Both the position numbers and the translations under genes were made by a program. Below the pieces are notes generated by a model that was not told the origin of the DNA, made no database searches, and saw nothing but the letters and a program-made list of their open reading frames with translations. This document shows, piece by piece, positions 11,850 through 23,349 of a stretch of 64,000 nt of DNA. The stretch is from Anisodus tanguticus (taxonomy: Eukaryota; Streptophyta; Magnoliopsida; Solanales; Solanaceae), in NCBI GenBank assembly GCA_034509755.1, contig CM067549.1:49501052-49565051 (forward strand). The letters are read 5' to 3'. The first letter of the stretch is position 1; each line of letters starts with the position of its first letter.

Positions 11850-13256
11850 CTTTGTTCTCTTATTAATACGTGGGATTTCATTTCAAGAAGCAAGCAACGT
11901 TATCAAATTTGTTATGGGTTTTGCTCAATTCCATTTTGTTGTGTTGTTGAATTCGGGCTTTATTAGAAGTGAAGTGAGGTGGAAGAAGAGGGATTCTTGA
12001 AAGATAAGATTGGGGTGCGTTATGGGCTGCTTTAGTTGTATTGTGGACACAAAATGACTAAAGGTATGTTAAGACAAATTATTTCTTCTTTTGGCATGTT
12101 TCAAGTACGAAACGTAAACGTAATATTGTCTCATAAATGACTCTATTCTTAGTAGTTAAGGATGTTCGTGTTATTCATTCCTATTGTCAAAGCATGTCTA
12201 AATATGTTCCTAAATCCTTATTTAGGTATATGAAAAAGATGTTAAGATTCACAATATTAATCGGAGGTGGAGCAACATTACATCACTCTGACAAACTTAT
12301 AGTGTCGTATTATCATATCATTCATGCATTATATTCATGGACATACCTTGACCTCAAAAGGAGTTATATACTCTACTATATGTATACATTATATATGTAT
12401 GGGATATGGGGAAAGGGAATGTGTTGTATACGCACACCACCTGCAACTGGTACAGATATACACGATGATGATTATGCCCACATAGGCCGATATAATATGA
12501 TGGGATACCCACAAAGTCTTGATGGTGTTATATACGCATATGTGCATGACCGCATTGTGCATGGCATTTAGGCATATTATGGCCCTCAGAGGCATTCTAC
12601 ACAGACATGATACTTATGCATATTATGGCCCTCAGAGGCATTCTGCATAGACATGGTACTTAGGCATATTATGGCCCTCAGAGGCATTCTCCACTGGTTG
12701 GTTGTTTTATGTCTCACGTTACTTTCCGGTCTCTATTATGCTATTTTTCATGTCTGACATACTCGGTACATTATTCGTACTGACGTCCCTTTTGTCGGGG
12801 AACGCTGCGTTTCATGCTCGCAGGCTCAGGTAGACAGGGTGACGGTCCGCGCTAGTAGGTTGCTGGTTCAGCTGATATTGGAGCACTCTACTTATTCCAG
12901 AGTTGCAGTCTAGTTGTGGTACGATATTTTTGATATGCATAGGGGTATGGCGGGGCCCTGTCTCGACCTTACGATGTTAAATACTCTTTAGAGGCTTGTA
13001 GACATTTGTCCTGTGTATAATAGTCACGTATGGCCTTGTCGGCCTTAGTATGTATATATGCATAGGTTGGGTTATTCCGTTTGCAAAAGTTTACACAGTA
13101 CCTTTCCAGTTTATTGTTCCCATGTGTCAGCAGGATATTTGGTGACGGTCCTCGTGGCCATGATTGATTATAGTTAGATGTTAATTATATGATTAATGGT
13201 ACTCAGCAATTAAGATCCGGGTGCCCGTCATGACCCTCCGATTTGGATCGTGACAC
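11850..13256 (+). mobile_element. Gypsy-like LTR/3'-end remnant, non-coding
   Basis: This GC-richer stretch carries phrases I associate with LTRs of Ty3/gypsy elements of Solanaceae, such as GGGGCCCTGTCTCGACCTTA at about 12952 and a GGTACTCAGCAATTAAGATC end region at about 13198 that leads into GGATCGTGACA near 13246-13256. No protein domain is visible. The left boundary is not defined; similarity is clearest from about 12400. It may have inserted into the LINE ORF1 remnant, whose low-complexity tail might resume after 13257. Confidence 0.45.
12567..12692 (+). repeat. 46-bp tandem repeat, three copies
   Basis: Three tandem units share GCATATTATGGCCCTCAGAG (starting near 12572, 12618 and 12664) with a period of 46 bp and a few substitutions. 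The array lies inside the gypsy-like remnant. Confidence 0.85.
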
Positions 13257-14294
13257 CATGTCAACTCCCCTATTCTACTCCATCAGACCCTGATTTGGGC
13301 CATAGACTTAATGATGATGTTGTCTCCTTCGTTCAGCCCATGACCATGCAACCAATACAAACCCCTACAAATTGTATTATCTTCCCTTACACGCAAACTA
13401 CAAGCCCACACCCCCTATACCATTACCCCACTAAATATTTCACCGCTTTCTTTCACCTCGTCCACCTATACAAATAATTACCACCAGTCAAATACTATTC
13501 CAACCATCACATCGAACACTTCTTCAGCCATTATCCATGCATGAACAGTATCCCATCTTCACTCCACCACAACACCCACATCTACCACCAACGTCGCTCT
13601 ACAACCGTCCTCTCTTCCTCCGCCAACTCACTCCCATCAACATAAAAACCTCACCACCACCATCAAACTCCATTCCCGTAGTCTACACCACCCAATCACT
13701 GATGAACCTCGTGATGCCTCAGTCTTGATTGGAATTAAGTCTCCAAAATGATGCTTTCACTATCACCATGACGATCCAAGGATAGGAGACGATCATCCGT
13801 GTGCAAAATCCATTCGACTTGGCACAAATAGTGACCAAGGGAATTCATATAGCCATGGACCTTTATGCACAATTTCACATGGCCATGGCACCGGTGTCTC
13901 ATTGGAATCATGTTTCTCAAACAATAACCTACCCTCAACACTGGGTCAATCCGATAACTTATCCACCATATCCGAATTCCAATAACTTTGTGGACTTCCT
14001 TTTTACTCGCCCTACCAGTCCTTAATCCCATGGATACATCAAGATTGGAACCTCAATGCGACTTCCCCACCACTATATCCGATGACCAACATGCAAGCCC
14101 ATATTCCGCCAACATCTCTTGTGACACCACTAGACAACCACTCCCGTCCTCAAGCTCCATGAACAAAAATCCACCACCCGAAGAGGACCAAGAGCTGCTC
14201 ACTCCTCAGAAAATAGCAGCAGTTATGGCACAAATGAGAGAATCAAGGACGAGTCCAATTTGGTTGGGCGGATGTCACATCTCCGTTCTCAATG
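13257..14294 (+). other. Pro/Thr/His-rich coding remnant, origin unclear
   Basis: Several short plus-strand frames (13250-13477, 13537-13728, 13801-14025, 13988-14302) encode Pro-, Thr- and Tyr-rich sequence and look like one long low-complexity frame broken by shifts. The last contains PPPEEDQELLTPQKIAAVMA. I recognise no domain. It could be the variable C-terminal tail of a LINE ORF1 or retroelement gag, continuing from 11845 across the gypsy-like insertion, but this is conjecture. Confidence 0.3.
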
Positions 14295-14463
14295 AGTATT
14301 AACGTATATTAACCAAATATACTTCATATATTTTGTAATATTTAGTGTTGTATAATTATGGTAGATATAAGATCCTTATTATATTATTGTTACACATTGT
14401 ACACACTATATATATTTGTATTAATGAAAAAGACTCCCCAAGGGAGATTAATATAATTCTACA
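14295..14463 (+). repeat. LTR of copia family B, plus strand (p1)
   Basis: About 170 bp, clearly related to 15288-15465 and to minus-strand LTRs 16451-16629 and 17515-17690. It ends TTCTACA and is directly followed at 14464 by the primer-binding sequence TGGTATCAAAAGCC. Its start is diverged. Confidence 0.7.
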
Positions 14464-15465
14464 TGGTATCAAAAGCCTAAACCCTCTTCTATTTTCCTCT
14501 CCGAACATAGCCGCCCGTCCTTTTCTTTTCTCGGATTTTGTGCCGACTAGTGGCGGCTAATTGCCTGCTTTTTCTCTTCTTTCCAGAAGACGGCCAAAAT
14601 TTTTTTCTTCTTTCCAGACAATCTTGTCTGCTTTTTTTCTTCCTCTACCCGAGAACAAAGAACAAATTTCTTGTCTGTTTTGCTTCTCCTTCCTTTCTCC
14701 GAAAACAAATATTAGATTTTTGTCTTCTTTTTCTTTAACAAGTTGTATACCCCTCGTATACAGCCTATAAAAGCCGTTATACACCTCGTACACGGCTCCA
14801 CTCTTCAAAAATCTTCATGGCAGCAACGTATATTCATGACAGTGGCTGGCTGGACGAAAGTTGGGCATCCAGCAAGAGCCCAGCATCATGGGCCACGTTT
14901 CCAGCATCCTCGGCCCATCAGCAGTTGGGGCTACAGCGGCCCAACTTCGGGCAACCAAACAACCTAATTTTTGGCATTCAATTTTGGGCCCAACCTCAAG
15001 CATGCCCAGTAGTCCGCTCCAGATCGGTCGATGGGTCACAGCCATCTGACCCAATTTTCTGGAGCCTAGCAGTCCGCACCAGGCATTCCCCAATCCAATT
15101 TAGAAGTGTAGTCAATTTGTAGTCCAATTGTAATTAAGAAGAATAGTTACCTAGTTTGTAAATGAGTAGATAATTATGTAACACTATAAATATTGTACGT
15201 AATGATCAATGAAAAGCAGGGAACACATTCTTTCACTTAGGGAAGAAACTACAATGTGCTTTGATGTCATACATCTTTTTACCATGTTGTATATTAATCG
15301 TGTACATCATTACCATAATTAGAATATATATCATATATTATGTAATATTTAGTGATGTATAATTATGGTAGATATATGATCCTTATTGTATTAGGATTCC
15401 CCATTGTACACGATATATATTTGTATTAATGAGAAAGACTTCTCAAGAGAGATTAGATTTTTGAC
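14464..15465 (+). mobile_element. Copia family B deletion derivative, plus strand
   Basis: After the LTR at 14295-14463 come a primer-binding sequence (14464-14477), a non-coding leader rich in GTATACA-type motifs (about 14740-14800) and a short degraded gag-like stretch (14815-15120). A second LTR follows at 15288-15465 (TGTATATTAATCG at its start), losing its last few bases at a junction with minus-strand sequence of the same family. Protease, integrase and RT are absent, so this is a non-autonomous internally deleted copy. Confidence 0.6.
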
Positions 15466-15479
15466 AATGTGGGGCATAG

Positions 15480-16436
15480 AGGTTGTTATTTAGAGAGAAT
15501 TGGGGATGTTGTGGTGGGGTCAGCGTGTGGACAAATCAGTGAATTGGAATGCGATGACCGTTTCTGATCATAATAGATTGCAGAGTAATTAAGTTTCGCA
15601 GTTGAGTAAGATAACCAGAATTATTGGTGAGGTGAGACGTGATGCCCGTATCCATATACCACGCGTTATCGGGCTGCCGAGGAGTCAATGTGGCGAAAGC
15701 CTGTCCCAAATTGGATTGGAGAGGGCCTGGATCGAACTGCTAGGCTATAAGAACTTGGACATGTGTGTTGTGGCCCATTGATTGGGCTCCTTGTCTGATG
15801 GACCATTGTTGGGCCTCACAAAACTGGACCGGATGATTAAGACCCATCGACTGGGCTGGGGCCTACGTACTATGGCCTGCAGATGAGGCTGCCTGAGGAT
15901 GGGCCTGTTGGTTGTGGCCCATTGATTGTGTGCCCAGCTAGTTGGACGCCTGCTGCCACCATTGGCTTGCGTGAGCAATTCTGTCACCACGGCCTCGGTG
16001 GCTACTACCACACCCAAGGTTGTTCTCTGCCATGGAGTCTATCGGAGAGGAGGCGAGAGACAAGACAAAAATATGGGGGGTCGAGACGTATAGATTTGGG
16101 AAAGTATCGGCCATATACAGGGTGTATAGTGGCTTAAAAATGTATATTGGCAGTATACAGTGATGGGAAGGGTATAACAACTGTATACATAGTGTATATC
16201 AGCGTGTATGGGCTGTATACGAGCGGTACACGGCCTGTGATAGAGATATGGAATAAGAAAAGGTTGTGTATCAGAGATATACCATATGTATACAGGGCTG
16301 TTTGTAGAATCGGAGGGCTGGACAACTGTATATCATTGTATATCGGAGGTATACCGGTGGTATATTGGCGGTTTGGAGCCCAAAATAGCAAGGTAAGGGC
16401 GGCCGAACTTTAGGTTTTAGGTCGGGAAGGATTATT
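15480..16436 (-). pseudogene. Copia family B leader, gag end and protease, minus strand
   Basis: Downstream (minus sense) of the LTR at 16451-16629 and its primer-binding site lies a leader with the same GTATACA-type motifs as the plus-strand copy. A Gln/Trp-rich gag-like segment (about 16017-15745) follows, then a protease segment near 15660-15590 with MDTG followed by SHLT. MDTG carries the aspartyl-protease catalytic Asp of copia elements. The frame is broken and the sequence stops near 15466, where it meets the plus-strand LTR. Confidence 0.6.
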
Positions 16437-16450
16437 GGCTCTTGATACCA

Positions 16451-16629
16451 TGTAAGAATATATTAATCTCCCTTGGGGAGCATTTCTCATTAATACAAAT
16501 ATATATCGTGTACAGTGGGGAATCCTAATACAATAAGGATCCTATATCTACCATAATTATACATCACTAAATATTACATAATGTATGACATATATTCTAA
16601 TTATGGTAATGATGTACACGATTAATACA
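16451..16629 (-). repeat. LTR of copia family B, minus strand (m1)
   Basis: 179 bp with minus-sense TGTATTAATC...TATTCTTACA termini. It is preceded (minus sense) by a GAGGGGG polypurine tract that overlaps the end of the RT/RNase H frame. It is followed by the primer-binding TGGTATCAAGAGCC (16450-16437). One LTR thus has element interior on both sides. Confidence 0.85.
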
Positions 16630-17467
16630 CCCCCTCAGTTTGAGCGGGAGGAGGCCGGACGCTAAAACTGGATCTAAAGTTGAGGAAGAGCTGTCTAGGA
16701 AGACCTTTCGTGAATATATTCGCATATTGATATGAAGAAGGCACATGAAACACCTTAACATGACCGAGAGCAACTTTCTCACGGACAAAGTGGATATCCA
16801 TCTCAATATGCTTGGTTCGCTGATGCTGAACCGGATTATGAGATAAATATATAGCGGATATGTTATCACAATACACCAAAGACGTCTTACGCAAGGGACA
16901 CTGAAGCTCCAAAAGAAGGTTTCGGAGACAACAAATCTCAGCAACAACATTAGCAACCCCTCTGTACTCTGCTTCTGAACTTGAACGGGATAATGTGGCT
17001 TGTCTCTTGGCAGACCAAGAAATGAGATTATCCCCTAAGAACACACAGTAGCCTGAGGTGGAGCGTCGCGTGTCCGGACAGCCTATCCAATCAACATCCG
17101 TATATGATAATAACTTGGTCGGTGCTGAGGGGTATAGATGCAATCCATAATCAAGTGTGCCCATAACGTATCGAATGATACGTTTAAGGGTAGTAAAATA
17201 AGGCTCCCTGGGGGCATGCATGAATAAGCATACCTGCTGAACAACATAAGCAATATCAGATCTGGTGAAAGTAAGGTACTTTAGTGCACCTGCAAGACTC
17301 CTGTAAAGAGTGAGATCTGACACTGGATCATCATCAACACCACTAAGCTTCGATTTAGAGTCAACTAGAGTGGACATGATCTTGCAATTCGCCATTTTAG
17401 CCATGTACACAATTTCCTCTGCATACTTATACTGACAAAGAAACATAGTATATACAGATCTAGTCAC
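16622..17467 (-). pseudogene. Copia family B reverse transcriptase end and RNase H
   Basis: A 281-codon open frame on the minus strand. It carries the RT thumb/connection (LTLYRSLAGALKYLTFTRSD near residues 52-71) and a copia RNase H with DVDWIGCPDTRRSTSGYC, EAEYR, and HIEMDIHFV. The RT catalytic YVDD motif and everything N-terminal of it are missing. The upstream end jumps straight into a leader about 30 bp from a primer-binding site, so a deletion removed gag, protease, integrase and most of RT. The long open frame suggests a fairly recent deletion, but the product could not reverse-transcribe. Confidence 0.85.
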
Positions 17468-17514
17468 TGAAATTTAGGTTTTAGGTCGGGAAGGATTATT
17501 GGCTCTTGATACCA

Positions 17515-17690
17515 TGTAAGAATGTATTAATCTCCCTTGAGGAGCCTTTTGTCATTAATACAAATATATATCGTGTACAATGGGGAATCCTAATACGATA
17601 AAGATCATATATCTACCATAATTATACGTCACTAAATATTACATAATATATGACATATTCTAATTATGGTAATAATGTACACGGTTAATA
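17515..17690 (-). repeat. LTR of copia family B, minus strand (m2)
   Basis: About 176 bp, similar to 16451-16629 and followed in minus sense by the same primer-binding TGGTATCAAGAGCC (17514-17501) and the first leader bases. It acts as the 5' LTR of the deleted unit that carries the RNase H frame. The outermost bases at 17690 are diverged. Confidence 0.8.
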
Positions 17691-18009
17691 GTATATATTC
17701 AAAGAGAGAATCCATGATATAGTCGGCTAGTTCAGGATGTGTGTAATCTTATTATATATATACATTTTAATTTTCCTTTTATATGTAGACATTATACTGA
17801 ATTCAATTGAACCACCAGATCAGCTCCACCTAAATTCGCCTCTGGTTGTATTTCTGCTCAATGTTCATTGTGTTTTGCTTTATAATTTGGATAAAGTTGT
17901 TTCTATGATTCTTATCCATATGCATGGTTCTAGTGGTAATAAAATTGGGCAGTGCCCCTATACAATTGCATAAAATTTATGATTGACGTCATTTTATGTT
18001 GTTATTTAT
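17691..18009. other. Intergenic sequence, no gene seen
   Basis: AT-rich; the short open frame at 17737-17973 has no recognisable domain. Confidence 0.4.
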
Positions 18010-18249
18010 TTCCTCTGTCCCAATTTATGTGATATAGTTTGACTCGTCACGAAGTTTAAAAAATAAAGGAAGACTTTTGAATCTTGTGATCTAAAACAAG
18101 TCAAAGATATTTGTATGGTTATAGATCATCTTGTTAAGCGTAAAAGGTAAATGTTAAGGTTAAATTATTGCAAAATATGGAAATGTATCATTCTTTTTGG
18201 ACGGACTAAAAAAGAAAGTGTATCACATGAATTGGGACACATGGAGTAG
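18010..18249. mobile_element. Stowaway-like MITE
   Basis: About 240 bp. The left end reads TCCTCTGTCCCAATTTATGT and the right end, reversed, reads CTCCATGTGTCCCAATTCAT, so the terminal inverted repeats extend at least 20 bp. There is no coding capacity. Such elements are mobilised by Tc1/mariner transposases. Confidence 0.8.
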
Positions 18250-18320
18250 CTCACTGCAGCTCAGTGCACTAAGTTCCCGGGATGCGCGGGCTTCGGAGAA
18301 GTGTAAGACCACAAGGATCT

Positions 18321-18543
18321 CACTACTAGAAATAAAAGTTTTCCCACCGACATTAGTGTAGAATTTGTGTTATAAAAATTTCACGGTGGGAAATAAGTTA
18401 ACATTAAAACGCTGAAAAACTTTTAAATTTTTCGATGTGAAAATACTACTATTTGGTTTTTCCCATCGACATTCAATGGGAATAACCACTGAATATTTTT
18501 CAGTAAAATATTCCAGTGGAAAAATAGTAATTTTTTTGTAGTG
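18321..18543. mobile_element. CACTA-type MITE
   Basis: Starts CACTACTAGAAAT and ends TTTTTTTGTAGTG, the inverted CACTA ends expected of En/Spm-type elements. It is 223 bp and non-coding, with internal inverted segments around CCCACCGACATT and CCCATCGACATT. The 3-bp flanks (TCT left, TAT right) do not match exactly. Confidence 0.75.
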
Positions 18544-19529
18544 TATCTATTGTACGTAGTCTTACCTTTCATTTCTACCGGAGAATATTTTCACGACTGA
18601 ACCCGTTATCTGTTGATCACAAGACTCCCCTTTTATTTAGCTCACGCACTCTATGAATGTGAAATGCTAGTAGCAAATGTACTAGTGCCCGTCCTTGTTT
18701 AGCTCTTTTTTCTAATTGACTTGTGTTGACTTTGACAAATTATACACATCCTTTTTTTACTATTTGACTGATTTATTTTTATTTGATTTATTTCATAGCT
18801 ATTGCTTTTAAGATTCCAGACAATCTTTTGAAGTTCATGAATGCAGATAAATATTATAGAAGCTAACTATTAGAAGTGTACTTAATGATGTAATGAATAC
18901 TTCATTAATGTTTATGATCCACTTCAAAGCTAACACTGCCTCGCTGCTGAAATGATTTCCTCTTGTTCATTTAATTAGTTAATAATTAAAACATTTTTAA
19001 GCATATAAAGGGACTTTAAGAGTCGAATGTGAGGTATATATATTTTTTTGGCTTAAAAAGTCAAGTGTCATGTCATTTAAAAGTGTCTGAATATATCACA
19101 TTCCAGTTTGAGTGACCTTTATAAGTGTGTCTAAAATTTCTAAAACTTTCTATTCCGTCGGGCTACTCCAGAAGATCAGCAGTCTAGTCCAATTGCTTCC
19201 CTTCCGGTCCTTCCTCCCATGTCTAGTTTTTTAAAGCGGTTAAACTTGCAAAAATTTAAAAACTTCAGTTATGCCTTAAATGAGGCTCCTTGATGTCGGC
19301 TATTTGTTCACTTCCCACTCCTTTTTCTTTTTATTTAGCTATTCGGTATTTGAAGCCCACTGAACAGATTAATTTACATTCACTTCAGGTAAGTACATTA
19401 TGAGAGTAAAACATCCTTACTAGAAAGTACTCAATTTCTATGGCTTAAACTCGAGATCTTTAGCTAAATATCTATCCCACCATACTCGTCAATGATTAGG
19501 TATATTTCATATATATGCACACCCGTTGA
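18544..19529. other. Intergenic sequence, no gene seen
   Basis: AT-rich sequence without a supported reading frame or RNA gene. Confidence 0.4.
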
Positions 19530-20936
19530 TTTTTGTCACAGAAAGCAATAAGTGTTGTGGCGACAACGAAAGTCGCCACAGAACATTCACTTTTTTTGTC
19601 ACTTTAGTTTTCAATTCATTAAAATGTGCTATTGTCTAGACCTTTAATTACTCAGTTTTTTTGTTTTGCAAGTACATTGTAGGTTTTTTTGTTCTAGCTT
19701 CTCCTATTGTGATCGTTTGGTCCTTCATTTATATATTTCTAGGTACAGGGCTTGAAATATAATTTATTTCTCACAATCATTTGTTCTTTTACACCTGATA
19801 GTGTATGGTGTCCAATGATGAATGTGGATAGCCTAAATGTGTGCTTTAACAAACTTTCCAAGTGTATTATCCATTGTTTCATGTCTTCTTGCAGCTGACA
19901 AAGAAAGGCAAAGGACATATAGATCTACACAGGTGGATATGAAAACCAAGTACAATAGCAACCAGATGACAGGCAGAAAGGACAACAGGGTTCCCAGAAC
20001 AGATGGCTGCTATGCTGACCAAAATTCAACAGCTCGTAATTTTATCTGATGCTTCCCTATTGTTGTGTACTGAAATGTTGGACAAGATGAGAAAAAGTGA
20101 GATTGTACTCCTTGCTGCATTTAACTTTGAAATTAATGAACTTGGTAACTCTTCTGAATGGTGCGCGGGCACACACACATAGGTCCATAAAAATAGTATG
20201 TGATGCTAAGCCATGTGGTTGATATGAACTTTAGATATTTGATCTAAATTTGTTCAAATTGATATGTTATGAATAGAAGTTTGTTTTCTTTTGTTGGGGT
20301 TATCAAAATGATTTCTTACATTTTATCTTGAAATAGCAGGGACAAGAACTCATAACAAGGTATACAACTGATATTGTACGAGGAGATGTTCGAAGGAATT
20401 TGGGTTTTTTTCCGGTTTATACACAACTACAATGTATTATGGAGTGTTGTATACTTTGTTGCATATATTATTTGACAATGAAAAGTTTCTGTCTATTCGT
20501 TTTAGGTGTATTTGATATAATTTTATTGTTGTTGGACAATTAGTAGGAATGCACCAAGCTATTATTTTTATTTTTTTTTGAAAAAAAAAAGAGGCTTTCC
20601 GAAAAATGGGCTTTCAGAAACTAAAAACTTTTGCAACTAAACTGTCGCCAATGAAAGTTTACTGTGGCGACAGTCGCCGAAATATACAGTTTCAGTGGCG
20701 ACCATTTCTTGCAATACTTTTGCAGGTAGTTTGCGTCGTGATTTTATAAGCTTTTGTGGCGGTATAAGTCGCCACAGAAACTGAACCTTTGGCGGCGACC
20801 TATTCTGCCGCCACGGATAAGTATCAGCCACTTAGTATAACCGACCGGTGGGTCGCCACCAAATGTATTCTGTGGCGACTTTTAGGCTTTCAATGACGAC
20901 TTTTGTCGCCACAAAAAGGTCGTTTTCTTGTAGTGT
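19530..20936 (+). mobile_element. CACTA (En/Spm-type) element remnant with subterminal repeats
   Basis: The right end at 20924-20936 reads TTTTCTTGTAGTG. Between about 20640 and 20915 lie many copies of GTGGCGAC or its complement GTCGCCAC, and two more sit near 19558-19582. Dense short subterminal repeats of this kind are the transposase-binding hallmark of CACTA elements. The interior (about 19890-20060) holds a short decayed coding piece, one frame of which includes FPEQMAAML and LTKIQQLV. I saw no intact left CACTA end, so the left boundary is approximate. Confidence 0.65.
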
Positions 20937-21020
20937 ATGCTATAATATACTAATTTAATACTGTAAAATTAAATTTTGTGTTGCAATGTTGCTCTATTTT
21001 TATTCATTTCATATCAATAC

Positions 21021-21293
21021 TACTTCCTCCGTTCACTTTTACGGTTTTACCTGTTACATTTCGTTTTTCGAGTGTCAAATTACATAAACTTTAATCAACA
21101 TTTTAAGATGTATTTTTTCATCATATTAATATGATAAATATTGCAACTTATAATATTTTTCGTATAGTTTTGTGAATATCTAAATTTTAATTTTTTAAAT
21201 ATTGAATTAAACTAATTCAATTTAGCTCCATAGATTAGTAAAATTGACTCTCGAAAAAAAAAACGTGGCAAATAAAAGTGAACGAAGGGAGTA
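21021..21293. mobile_element. Stowaway MITE
   Basis: 273 bp with clear inverted ends: TACTTCCTCCGTTCACTTTT on the left, and TACTCCCTTCGTTCACTTTT on the reversed right. It begins and ends at TA, as expected of this class. It lies about 290 bp upstream of the importin-like start codon. Confidence 0.85.
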
Positions 21294-21579
21294 TTAATTA
21301 TTACTACTTTTTACTTTGTATGTCTAAATAACATTAATCATATCTAAAAATATAAGCAAATTTATATAAACTACAACAACTAGTAATAGGAGGTTAGTTG
21401 CATAAGAGACTTAAGCTCCAAGAAATAACCAACAAAAAATCCTAACCGTCCAATCTTTACCCAAAACACAATCACAACCGTCAAATACTCCTTATATTCA
21501 AACCTCCAACCCCGCCAAAAACCATTTACAACAATATAACCTAACTTTCATTCTTACAGTTCTTGAAAGCTCTCTTCAA

Positions 21580-22984
21580 TGGCAACACCCGAATCCGCAA
21601 AAAAACTATTCGGACCCGATTCATACCCGCTTATCAACCTTCTAAACCATCTCCATAGCCACGACGACAATCTTCGTATACCAGCAAAAACTCCGCTCAG
21701 TTACACCAAAAAAACTACCCAAATGCTCTAATCTTGAAACTTTTCGAAACAATTCAACGTAGTAGCCCGTTATCAAATACAACTATTCGATGTTATGATC
21801 TTTTAAGTGATATATTACCACCCCTTTGGACGTCTCTTTCACGAACTACGCAAAATGATTTAAAGATTAGTTTGAATTTCAAGATTTGGCTTGAAAAAGA
21901 TTATGAAATGCTAAAGGCTTGTTGTTCTTGTGTATCGAGTTTAGCGTGTTTGATTTTTGCAAAAAATGAATGGGGTAATTTGTTTTTCTTTATGTTTAGA
22001 AACTTGGGTTCGAGTTCTTGGAATAGAAATTAGGTGCTTTGTTGTGATGGAATGAAATGATACCTAAATGTCCTGAGATTTTTGTATCTTATGTTGATGT
22101 TTTGATTGAGGGGTTTAAGGGTTTACTGCCTACTGTATCGGAAGATCATCGGTGTGGTGTTACTGCTGCTAAGGCCTCTGTGAAGTTGATGTTGTATTAC
22201 GCGAACCCTTCAAGTTATTCCAAGTTTTATGATCTTTTAGGGTATGTTATAATGACTTTGTTTGTGGCACTTGGTGAGGAAGTTCTTGTGTGTGAACTTC
22301 TTGAGGATTTGATTGTTTTGGCGGGGTGGAGACCGCGTTATTTAGAGCTCAGATTGATGTTGTTTTCGAGTCTATGGTTAGGTTAGCTGTGAATTTGGAG
22401 TTAGTGGAAAAGTTAAGGCAACTTGCTAGAGTTTGTTGTTACTGTTGCTGAGGATAGGGAGAGTGGGTGTGGGATGATGCAAACTGTTAACGAAGAACTT
22501 GTTTCGAAATTACTTCTTGTGCTGATTGATATGTTGGTGGATATTGATGCTGACCCTAATTGGGGAAATGCAACTAGTGATGATGAAAATGAAGGGGAGT
22601 TTAGTTCGTGTGGTTATGCTATGGAGAGTTTGGATAGGCTAGCAATTGCATTAGGGGGAAATGTAATTGTGCTTAGTTGCCCTTTGAGCTTGTTCAACTT
22701 CTTGCATAATGAAGTTTGGGAAATTCGCCATGCTGCCGTTACTGCAATTGGGCTTATTTCTGAGGGATGCTCAAAGGTAATAGTAGTATCCTCAAAGGAC
22801 ATGGAGCAACTTGTAGAGACTATTGTGAAACTAATCCATGATGAGCACCCTCGAGTGTGATGGGCGACAATTCGTGCAATTGGTCAGCTATCAAAGTATC
22901 TGAGCCCACATTTTCAAGAACAATATCATCAGCAGGTCCTTCCAGCTTTGATTGAAGTATTGGATGATTTTGATAATCCCAGGT
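21580..22984 (+). pseudogene. Importin-5-like, exon 1 block
   Basis: A long uninterrupted exon. The ATG at 21580 (MATPESAKKLFGPDSYPLIN) opens 50 codons before a stop at 21730. Importin wording then continues in other frames: 21734-22033 (LKACCSCVSSLACLIFAKNE), 22057-22386 (EDHRCGVTAAKASVKLMLYY), and 22423-22860 (GYAMESLDRLAIALGGNVIV). After the TGA at 22858-22860 the same frame continues to DDFDNPR at about 22981, where an AG/GTTGCAAG donor ends the exon. Each break is a single stop or small shift, so the copy decayed by point changes and indels, not by retroposition. Confidence 0.8.
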
Positions 22985-23349
22985 TGCAAGTACTTTTCAT
23001 CTTCTTTTTCTACGTATCCTTATATCTTATGCAGTAAGCCTTCTATTCGAGATTTTAGCTTCAATGAATATTGTGCATTGATATTTGATGACATCCTTGG
23101 ATTCCCTCATTTTTACTGTGTCATATTATCTCTAAGCACTTTATTTTTTCACTGTTATAGCATCTTGTTAATGACATATGACCAATGTATTAACTCTTTG
23201 TTCTCTAATTGACCAATAATATAGCTATCACCTTATAATGCTGACAGTATAATTTACATTTAGCTTTTGAGCATCTGAACTCTTGACTTATCAAACTTAT
23301 CCATGGCAAGTTCATATGGTCGGCTACTAATAATCTCTCTTTTGTATAG

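Noticed and set aside
12137..12571. 144-codon open frame on the plus strand
   Set aside because: It lies in AT-rich sequence leading into a gypsy-like LTR remnant, has no domain wording, and its composition (Tyr, His and Met rich) is that of non-coding AT-rich DNA.
12567..12692. Possible CRISPR-like array
   Set aside because: The three 46-bp units are contiguous tandem copies without distinct spacers, in a plant genome.
14538..14808. Phe/Leu/Ser-rich plus-strand frames and a Lys/Glu-rich minus-strand frame
   Set aside because: This is the pyrimidine-rich leader of a copia family B copy, directly after its primer-binding site; no coding signature.
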